Assembly (NCBI GenBank): GCA_027483785.1
Contig: JAIXTU010000020.1
Span: 1 to 6,194, forward strand
Direction: 5' to 3'
DNA from: Flavobacterium sp.
Lineage (GTDB): Bacteria; Bacteroidota; Bacteroidia; Flavobacteriales; Flavobacteriaceae
DNA length: 6,194 nucleotides
Made by a program: the position numbers and the translations under genes. Numbering within the stretch: the first letter of the stretch is position 1; each line of letters begins with the position of its first letter. This document shows positions 1 to 5,262 of the stretch, piece by piece. The notes under the pieces were generated by a model. The model saw only the letters and a list, made by a program, of their open reading frames with translations. It made no database searches and had not been told where the DNA came from.

Positions 1-384
1 GCCGTCAATGAAAAGCTCATCATTCGTGCCGACGACGAAATTCAGTGCAAACACGAGGTTCAAAAACTGCTCGAGCAAGGCGCGATCGATGGTGTTTTGG
101 CTGTTAACGAATTGTATGCCGTAACCATTATTAAAACAGCCAACGAAATGCAAATTGCCGTACCGGAACAACTTGCTGTCATTGCGTTTACCGACGGAAT
201 TATTTCGCAATATGCAACTCCAACAATCACTACTGTAAGTCAAAACGGCATAAAAATGGGGCAAACCGCAGCTAAAATGCTCATTGATCGTTTGGAGGAA
301 GAGGAAACTGAATACAGTGCTGCAGAACAATACACCACTGAAGTTATTGAAACCAGTCTGATCATCAGAGATTCAACAAATTAA
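1..384 (+). CDS. LacI-family transcriptional regulator, C-terminal part (5' truncated)
   Basis: The reading frame is open from base 1 to the TAA at 382-384, giving 127 visible residues. The N-terminal helix-turn-helix and most of the first sugar-binding subdomain lie upstream of the window. What remains matches the C-terminal half of the periplasmic-binding-protein-like effector domain of LacI/GalR regulators: a VPEQLAVIAFTDG segment (visible residues 54-66), then the ATPTITTVSQNG segment (72-83) and a helix with AAKMLIDRLEEEE. This PxLTTVSQ-G-x-MG-xxAA-xxLI-RL pattern is very typical of the family in Bacteroidota. LacI-type proteins bind operators as dimers and respond to a sugar or sugar phosphate. 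Because the next genes handle maltose, it most likely controls this locus; that is inference from position. It is separated from the transporter gene by 152 bases that carry their own promoter, so it need not be co-transcribed. An internal TTG at 97 is not the true start. Confidence 0.93.
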   Translation, partial: AVNEKLIIRADDEIQCKHEVQKLLEQGAIDGVLAVNELYAVTIIKTANEMQIAVPEQLAVIAFTDGIISQYATPTITTVSQNGIKMGQTAAKMLIDRLEEEETEYSAAEQYTTEVIETSLIIRDSTN

Positions 385-418
385 CACTCATTTCCAAATT
401 TTAATTTTCTAAAACTTA

Positions 419-446
419 TTGAAATTCTATTTTTTCGATATATTTG
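419..446 (+). promoter_or_regulatory. Candidate Bacteroidota-type promoter for the transporter operon
   Basis: TATATTTG at 439-446 is a perfect match to the Bacteroidota -7 consensus TAnnTTTG. A TTG at 419-421, 17 bases upstream of it, fits the -33 element at the short end of the spacing reported for Flavobacterium. Transcription would start near 452-455 and leave a leader of about 80 bases before the ATG at 537. No GC-rich terminator hairpin is seen between the regulator stop codon and this promoter, so some read-through from the regulator gene is possible. The call rests on consensus matching only. Confidence 0.62.
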
Positions 447-495
447 GCAGCAATTATCAAAGCTTGTAATTTACTTCGAAAACAAATAAAGTTTT

Positions 496-514
496 GATAA
501 GCAACGCGCTTATC
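496..514 (+). promoter_or_regulatory. Perfect 7-bp inverted repeat in the leader, candidate operator or hairpin
   Basis: GATAAGC (496-502) and GCTTATC (508-514) are exact reverse complements around the spacer AACGC. The 19-base dyad has a CG step at its centre and lies between the predicted transcription start and the start codon, where a repressor would block elongation or initiation. LacI-family operators are dyads of about this size with a central CG, and a LacI-type gene lies just upstream. As RNA the same bases could form a small hairpin. Which role applies is inference. Confidence 0.5.
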
Positions 515-537
515 GTATCTCATTTTAATTACGATAA
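510..537 (+). promoter_or_regulatory. Second inverted repeat, overlapping the first and reaching the ATG
   Basis: TTATCGTA (510-517) is the exact reverse complement of TACGATAA (530-537), giving an 8-bp stem with a 12-base loop. Its left arm shares TTATC (510-514) with the right arm of the preceding dyad, so the two hairpins cannot form together in one RNA. The right arm ends on the A of the transporter start codon, so this fold would cover the ribosome-binding region. It could be a translational control hairpin, a second half-overlapping operator, or chance in A/T-rich DNA. Confidence 0.42.
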
Positions 538-2090
538 TGGAAAAGCGTAAATTAAGTTTTTGGCAAATCTGGAACATGAGTTTTGGATTTCTCGGAATTC
601 AGTTCGGGTTTGCACTACAGAATGCAAATACATCTAGAATATTTGATACTCTCGGTGCCGACCCTGATAAAATTGGATTCTACTGGTTAGCAGCTCCTCT
701 TACAGGTTTAATTGTACAACCAATTGTTGGCTATTTTTCCGACCGAACATGGACTCGATTAGGGAGAAGACGCCCGTATTTCTTGGTCGGTGCAATCTTA
801 GCTTCATTGGCATTATTCGCCATGCCTAATTCCCCAAGTCTTTGGATTGCCATTGGAACATTGTGGATAATGGACTCTTCCATTAATATTTCCATGGAAC
901 CGTTTCGTGCCTTTGTCGGTGATAATCTTCCTGAAAATCAGAGGACTCTAGGCTTTGCCATGCAGAGTTTCTTCATTGGTCTGGGAGCCGTTGTAGGTTC
1001 CGCTTTACCTTGGGTATTTACTAACATTTTCGAACTGTCAAATACCGCTCCAGAAGGGATTATTCCCGATTCTGTAAAATGGTCTTTCTACGTGGGAGCG
1101 ATTGTGTTTTTCCTTGCTGTTCTTTGGACGGTTCTCAAATCTAAAGAATATTCACCTGAAGAACTACAAGCGTTTGAAGACGCCAAAAGAGCAACTTCAA
1201 CTAAAGATCATCACGAAAAAGTAAGTACACAAAAAAATGTAACCACCAAATTACAAGCGACTTACGGCGGAGTACTCGCGCTTATAGGCGGAATACTCAC
1301 CTACTTTGTACATCAACTTAATCTTAAAGCCGACGCAAACGGAGAGACAGGTGCGCACAAAGAATTGTATTTACTTTCCATTGGTCTGTTAGTTGTTGGA
1401 GTGCTTTTCCTAATCGTATCGCAACTGAGAAAAAATGAGGTGCGAAATGGCTTTACCGTTATCATCACCGATCTATTAAACATGCCAAAAACCATGAAAC
1501 AACTTGCCTATGTGCAGTTTTTTTCGTGGTTTGCGCTCTTTGCCCTGTGGATTTACACCACTCAAGCCGTAACTGGACATGTTTTTGGCACCACAGACTC
1601 CACTACTAAAGAGTACAACGACGCAGCCGACTGGGTTGCAGTGATGTTCACCGTTTACAACTTAGTAGCTGCCGCGGTTGCCTTTTTGCTTCCTGCTCTA
1701 GCTCGAAGAACCAGCAATAAATTTACGCACATGTTGGCGCTCATTGCTGGGGGTATTGGATTGATTTCAATCTATTTCCTTTCCGACAAAGTAGGGTTGC
1801 TGTTGGCTATGACTGGTGTGGGAATTGCTTGGGCAAGTATTTTATCTATTCCTTATGCCATGCTGTCTGGTTCACTACCGGCTGCTAAAATGGGTTACTA
1901 CATGGGAGTGTTTAACTTCTTTATAGTTATTCCACAAATTGTTGCTGGAACAGTTCTCGGATTTATGGTAAAAGAATGGTTTAACGAACAACCCGTTTAT
2001 GCTTTAATCGTTGGCGGTTGCTCAATGATTTTTGCTGGAATCTTAACGTTGGGTGTTTCTACCAACAAAAAAATTGACATTAATGAGTAA
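537..2090 (+). CDS. MFS maltose/alpha-glucoside-cation symporter (SLC45/GPH-like)
   Basis: This 517-residue polytopic inner-membrane protein resembles the sucrose/maltose symporters that import disaccharides with H+ or Na+. The signature R-x-G-R-R-R-P at residues 74-80, in the loop between helices 2 and 3, is the hallmark of the sucrose-transporter branch. The N-terminal WQIWNMSFGFLGIQFGFALQ stretch (9-28) and the FFSWFALFALWIY helix (328-340) are also typical. I count about twelve canonical hydrophobic segments, roughly 12-32, 48-67, 80-97, 102-120, 140-162, 183-201, 325-345, 366-388, 397-415, 419-440, 455-478 and 487-506. Two further ones lie in the central region (about 243-260 and 279-296). 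The ATG at 537 has no Shine-Dalgarno motif, as usual in this phylum. Maltose as substrate is inferred from the phosphorylase and mutase genes downstream. The stop codon overlaps the mutase start, which points to one operon. Confidence 0.9.
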   Translation: MEKRKLSFWQIWNMSFGFLGIQFGFALQNANTSRIFDTLGADPDKIGFYWLAAPLTGLIVQPIVGYFSDRTWTRLGRRRPYFLVGAILASLALFAMPNSPSLWIAIGTLWIMDSSINISMEPFRAFVGDNLPENQRTLGFAMQSFFIGLGAVVGSALPWVFTNIFELSNTAPEGIIPDSVKWSFYVGAIVFFLAVLWTVLKSKEYSPEELQAFEDAKRATSTKDHHEKVSTQKNVTTKLQATYGGVLALIGGILTYFVHQLNLKADANGETGAHKELYLLSIGLLVVGVLFLIVSQLRKNEVRNGFTVIITDLLNMPKTMKQLAYVQFFSWFALFALWIYTTQAVTGHVFGTTDSTTKEYNDAADWVAVMFTVYNLVAAAVAFLLPALARRTSNKFTHMLALIAGGIGLISIYFLSDKVGLLLAMTGVGIAWASILSIPYAMLSGSLPAAKMGYYMGVFNFFIVIPQIVAGTVLGFMVKEWFNEQPVYALIVGGCSMIFAGILTLGVSTNKKIDINE

Positions 2091-2748
2091 AAAAGGTTTT
2101 ATATTCGATTTAGATGGCGTAATTGTTGACACCGCGAGGTATCACTACTTAGCGTGGCAAAAAATTGCCGAAAATCTAGGAATCGAATTTACGCCGCATC
2201 ACAACGAGAAATTAAAAGGCGTGAGTCGCGTTCGATCGCTTGAGATTATTCTCGAATTGGGGAAAATTACCGCTACAGAGGAAGAAAAGCAACTTTGGCT
2301 TACGCAGAAAAACCAAGATTATTTGTCGTATTTGACAGACATCGACAGTTCGGAAATCTTACCGGGAGTAATGCCCATCTTATCGCATCTCGAATCACTC
2401 AAACAACCTATTGCATTGGGTTCGGCGAGCAAAAACGCACGACCGATTTTAGAAAAAACCGGTATCATTGATTTGTTCGGCGCCATTGTAGATGGTAACG
2501 ACGTATCACAAGCGAAACCCGATCCGGAAGTTTTTTTGGTTGCCGCACGTAAACTAAATCTAGCACCAGAAGATTGTATCGTTTTTGAAGATTCGGAAGC
2601 GGGAATCCAAGCTGCGAATATTGCTGGAATGATTAGTGTTGGAATAGGCGATGCGAAAGTACTTCACGAAGCCGCATTCAACTTTCCGGATTTCACGCAC
2701 ATGGACACCGCATTTATTGACGGTTTATTGAAAAAAGTAAAAGCTTAA
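2083..2748 (+). CDS. pgmB: Beta-phosphoglucomutase (HAD superfamily)
   Basis: It interconverts beta-D-glucose 1-phosphate and glucose 6-phosphate in the cytoplasm, feeding the maltose phosphorylase product into glycolysis. With the ATG at 2083 it has 221 residues, the same length as the well-studied Lactococcus lactis enzyme. All expected HAD residues are present: nucleophile D9 and acid/base D11 in FDLDGV; the DTARYH segment (16-21); the cap-domain KGVSR (45-49), which recognises the sugar phosphate; S114 and K117 in GSASKN; K145 in AKPDPE; and the metal ligands E169-D170 in FEDSEAG. An earlier in-frame ATG at 2053 would add ten residues read from inside the transporter gene. I reject it because the start at 2083 puts the first catalytic Asp where the family has it. 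The start lies within ATGAGTAA, overlapping the transporter stop by 8 bases, so translation is probably coupled. Confidence 0.96.
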   Translation: MSKKGFIFDLDGVIVDTARYHYLAWQKIAENLGIEFTPHHNEKLKGVSRVRSLEIILELGKITATEEEKQLWLTQKNQDYLSYLTDIDSSEILPGVMPILSHLESLKQPIALGSASKNARPILEKTGIIDLFGAIVDGNDVSQAKPDPEVFLVAARKLNLAPEDCIVFEDSEAGIQAANIAGMISVGIGDAKVLHEAAFNFPDFTHMDTAFIDGLLKKVKA

Positions 2749-2758
2749 TGTAGAATGA

Positions 2759-2773
2759 TGCAGAACAACTGCA
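2759..2773 (+). other. Short inverted repeat between mutase and phosphorylase genes
   Basis: TGCAG (2759-2763) and CTGCA (2769-2773) flank the loop AACAA in the 42-base gap between the beta-phosphoglucomutase stop and the phosphorylase start. The stem is only 5 bp and has no following T-run, so it is not a terminator. It may be a minor RNA hairpin or chance. The rest of the gap is A-rich, as expected for a Bacteroidota translation initiation region. Confidence 0.2.
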
Positions 2774-2790
2774 AAACAAAAATTATTTAA

Positions 2791-5091
2791 ATGAATCAGG
2801 ATTATATCAAACCCGATGGATGGTCGATTATCGAAGAAGGTTTTGATCAGGAACGCGTAAAATCATCTGAAAGTTTGTTCAGTATTGGAAACGGAGCTAT
2901 GGGGCAACGTGCCAATTTTGAAGAAAATTACAGCGGAGAAACGTTCCAAGGAAGCTATATCGCAGGGATTTACTATCCCGACAAAACCAAAGTGGGTTGG
3001 TGGAAAAACGGTTATCCCGAGTACTTCGCAAAAGTACTCAATGCACCAAACTGGATCGGAATCGACTTTTCCGTAAACGGTGAGTCGTTCGATTTGGCGA
3101 AATGCACGGAAGTCGCTGATTTTAAACGCGAACTAAACATGAAAGCCGGTTGGTACCGCAGAAGCTTCACGGCAACGCTTGGGAATCAATCGAAAATTGC
3201 CGTCGATGTAACGCGCTTTTTATCGCTCGAACTCGACGAAGTTGGCGTTATTCAATACAACATTACTGCTTTATCTGGCGCGCTTTCGCTGAAAATAAAC
3301 TCGTACGTAGATGCAGCCGTACACAACGAAGATGCCAACTGGGAAGAACGCTTTTGGGAAACATTAGGCAGTACTAAAACAACCGACGCTGTTTACGTAA
3401 CGGCACGCACGTTCAAAACACACTTTGAAGCTACCACATTTGGTGCTACAAACGTGAGCAATAACGGAACTGCGGTTGACGCAAAAGAAATCTCGCAAGA
3501 ATCGGCTGATAAATTAGGCGTTGTTTTTGAAACTACTGTTGCCAATAATGCTACTGTTGGTATTACAAAATTTGGTGGATACACGGTTTCGATGAACCAC
3601 GAAAATACGGTAGCTGCTGCGCAAAAAGCAGTTGAAAAAGCCCGTGCTTTAGGTTACGAGAAGTTATTGCAAATGCAAGCCGATGCGTGGTCGAAAATTT
3701 GGGAAATGAGCGATATCACCATTGAAGGTGATGTGAAAGCGCAACAAGGAATTCGATTCAATATTTTCCAACTCAATCAAACGTATTTAGGAAAAGATTC
3801 GCGTTTGAATATCGGACCGAAAGGCTTTACCGGTGAAAAATACGGCGGATCGACCTATTGGGATACCGAAGCCTATTGCATTCCGTTTTACATGGCCACA
3901 AAAGATCAGGAAGTTGCACGTAACTTACTTACGTATCGTTACAACCAACTCGATCGCGCTATCGAAAACGCTGGAAAATTGGGCTTTACCAACGGAGCGG
4001 CTTTGTATCCGATGGTAACCATGAACGGTGAAGAGTGCCATAATGAATGGGAAATTACGTTCGAGGAAATTCACCGAAATGGCGCTATTGCTTTTGCTGT
4101 TTACAACTACTATCGGTATACTGGCGATTACAGTTACATTCCTGAAAAAGGTCTTGAAGTGTTAATTGGTATTGCACGTTTCTGGAAACAGCGGGCCAAC
4201 TTCTCTACCGATAAAAACAAGTATGTTATTTTAGGAGTTACCGGACCAAACGAATACGAAAACAACGTAAACAACAACTGGTACACCAATTACATTGCCA
4301 AGTGGTGTATGGAATATGCGGCTGAGCAAACCGAACGTGTTGCAAAAGAATATCCGACCGATTACAACCGAATTGTTGCCAAAGTAAAACTAGGCTCGCA
4401 AGAAATTAGCGAATGGCGTGAAGTAGGCGGAAATATGTACTTCCCTTACTCAGAAACGTATGGCGTTTACTTGCAACAAGATGGTTTCTTGGATAAAGAA
4501 TTAGTAAAAGTTGACAAGCTCGACCGTTCGCAGCGTCCGATTAACCAAAAATGGTCGTGGGATCGTATTTTGCGTTCGCCTTACATTAAGCAAGCCGACG
4601 TACTTCAAGGATTTTATTTCTTTGAAGACCATTTTACAACTCAAGAATTAGAAAAGCATTTTGATTTTTACGAGCCTTTTACGGTTCACGAAAGTTCGCT
4701 TTCGCCTTGCGTGCACTCGATTCAAGCAGCAGTTTTAGGAAAAATGGAAATGGCATATACTTTTTACTTGCGTACATCGCGTTTGGATTTAGACGATTAC
4801 AACAAAGAAGTAGAAGAAGGTTGCCACATTACCTCGATGGCTGGAACGTGGATGAGTATTGTGGAAGGATTTGGCGGTATGCGTGTAAAAGACAATCAGT
4901 TGCACTTTACGCCACGTATTCCGAAAGAATGGGAAGGATATTCGTTTAAGATTAACTTCAGACATCAAATTTTAAAAGTTACCGTAAAACATGGCGAAAC
5001 CCAATTTATGGTAGACGGCGACAAACCGTTGCACGTAATGGTGAACGGAAAAGCTGTAGAAGTGATACCCAACAGTTTAATTGCTGTTTAA
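2791..5091 (+). CDS. Maltose phosphorylase (glycoside hydrolase family 65)
   Basis: This 766-residue cytoplasmic enzyme, with no signal peptide, carries out the inverting reaction maltose + phosphate to beta-D-glucose 1-phosphate + glucose. The family layout is complete: an N-terminal beta-sandwich (about 10-265), a linker, the (alpha/alpha)6 catalytic barrel (about 315-690) and a C-terminal beta-sheet domain (about 695-750). The catalytic acid is E488 in TGPNEYENN (484-492), equivalent to Glu487 of the Lactobacillus brevis enzyme. KQADVL (600-605) and HESSLS (633-638) are the conserved segments around the phosphate site. The HNEWEITFEE loop (417-426) is the form found in maltose phosphorylases; trehalose, kojibiose and nigerose phosphorylases differ there, which favours maltose. 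The neighbouring beta-phosphoglucomutase uses its product directly. It starts 42 bases after the mutase, in an A-rich context, and ends two bases before a strong terminator. Specificity comes from motif recall and context, not from a search. Confidence 0.94.
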   Translation: MNQDYIKPDGWSIIEEGFDQERVKSSESLFSIGNGAMGQRANFEENYSGETFQGSYIAGIYYPDKTKVGWWKNGYPEYFAKVLNAPNWIGIDFSVNGESFDLAKCTEVADFKRELNMKAGWYRRSFTATLGNQSKIAVDVTRFLSLELDEVGVIQYNITALSGALSLKINSYVDAAVHNEDANWEERFWETLGSTKTTDAVYVTARTFKTHFEATTFGATNVSNNGTAVDAKEISQESADKLGVVFETTVANNATVGITKFGGYTVSMNHENTVAAAQKAVEKARALGYEKLLQMQADAWSKIWEMSDITIEGDVKAQQGIRFNIFQLNQTYLGKDSRLNIGPKGFTGEKYGGSTYWDTEAYCIPFYMATKDQEVARNLLTYRYNQLDRAIENAGKLGFTNGAALYPMVTMNGEECHNEWEITFEEIHRNGAIAFAVYNYYRYTGDYSYIPEKGLEVLIGIARFWKQRANFSTDKNKYVILGVTGPNEYENNVNNNWYTNYIAKWCMEYAAEQTERVAKEYPTDYNRIVAKVKLGSQEISEWREVGGNMYFPYSETYGVYLQQDGFLDKELVKVDKLDRSQRPINQKWSWDRILRSPYIKQADVLQGFYFFEDHFTTQELEKHFDFYEPFTVHESSLSPCVHSIQAAVLGKMEMAYTFYLRTSRLDLDDYNKEVEEGCHITSMAGTWMSIVEGFGGMRVKDNQLHFTPRIPKEWEGYSFKINFRHQILKVTVKHGETQFMVDGDKPLHVMVNGKAVEVIPNSLIAV

Positions 5092-5092
5092 T

Positions 5093-5121
5093 AAAACTGC
5101 CCGTTTTTTCGGGCAGTTTTT
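5093..5121 (+). terminator. Rho-independent terminator after the maltose phosphorylase gene
   Basis: AAAACTGCCCG (5093-5103) pairs perfectly with CGGGCAGTTTT (5110-5120) around a six-T loop, giving an 11-bp stem with a GC-rich core (CTGCCCG), then a run of five T (5117-5121). It begins two bases after the phosphorylase stop codon. Because the stem carries A and T runs on both sides, it could also act in the reverse direction. It should end, or at least reduce, transcription of the transporter-mutase-phosphorylase unit before the amylase gene. Confidence 0.93.
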
Positions 5122-5144
5122 GGTTACTGCTGTTTTGGTAACGA

Positions 5145-5248
5145 TTGCCGCGGCAAGGATTGAAGCAAGGTGCCGTGCACCGCGGAAAGCCTGGCGGCAG
5201 CCGAGAACTCTTTTTATTGAAGTACACACGTTGGCTGCCGAGCCGCCC
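5145..5248. repeat. GC-rich structured intergenic element, REP-like candidate
   Basis: About 104 bases at roughly 60% GC stand out from the AT-rich surroundings and code for nothing convincing. They begin with the perfect 12-base palindrome TTGCCGCGGCAA (5145-5156). The self-complementary CCGCGG occurs at 5148-5153 and again at 5180-5185, so the two copies can pair. Between them, GGTGC (5169-5173) pairs with GCACC (5177-5181). Further on, CGGCAGCC (5195-5202) pairs exactly with GGCTGCCG (5233-5240), enclosing an AT-rich loop, and GGCGGC (5193-5198) can alternatively pair with GCCGCC (5242-5247). The strings GCGGCAAGGATTGAAGC and GCGGAAAGC resemble, from memory, dispersed extragenic repeats common in flavobacterial genomes. 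Only one copy lies in this window, so repetition cannot be shown here. A structured leader RNA for the amylase gene is the alternative. Confidence 0.55.
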
Positions 5249-5262
5249 AAAAAATAAAAAAA
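5249..5262 (+). promoter_or_regulatory. A-rich translation initiation region of the amylase gene
   Basis: Fourteen bases that are almost all A (one T) directly precede the ATG at 5263. Bacteroidota typically use unstructured A-rich stretches rather than Shine-Dalgarno motifs, so this supports the chosen start. No TAnnTTTG promoter box is visible between the terminator and this point, so where the amylase transcript begins is unclear. Confidence 0.5.

Noticed and set aside
452..471. AATTA/TAATT inverted repeat just downstream of the promoter
   Set aside because: The arms are short and purely A/T, and the centre does not pair; not distinguishable from background in AT-rich intergenic DNA.
2053..2082. 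Upstream in-frame ATG for beta-phosphoglucomutase
   Set aside because: It would add ten residues translated from inside the transporter gene. The start at 2083 gives the family's usual length and places the DxD motif at residues 9-11 as expected.
3019..3039. Perfect 8-bp inverted repeat GAGTACTT/AAGTACTC with a five-base spacer inside the phosphorylase gene
   Set aside because: About one such repeat is expected by chance in a window of this size, and it lies in conserved coding sequence, so no function is claimed.
2791..5091. Trehalose, kojibiose or nigerose phosphorylase as the GH65 specificity
   Set aside because: The HNEWEITFEE loop and TGPNEYENN motif are of the maltose phosphorylase form, and the neighbouring genes fit maltose. 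This is not excluded without a phylogeny.
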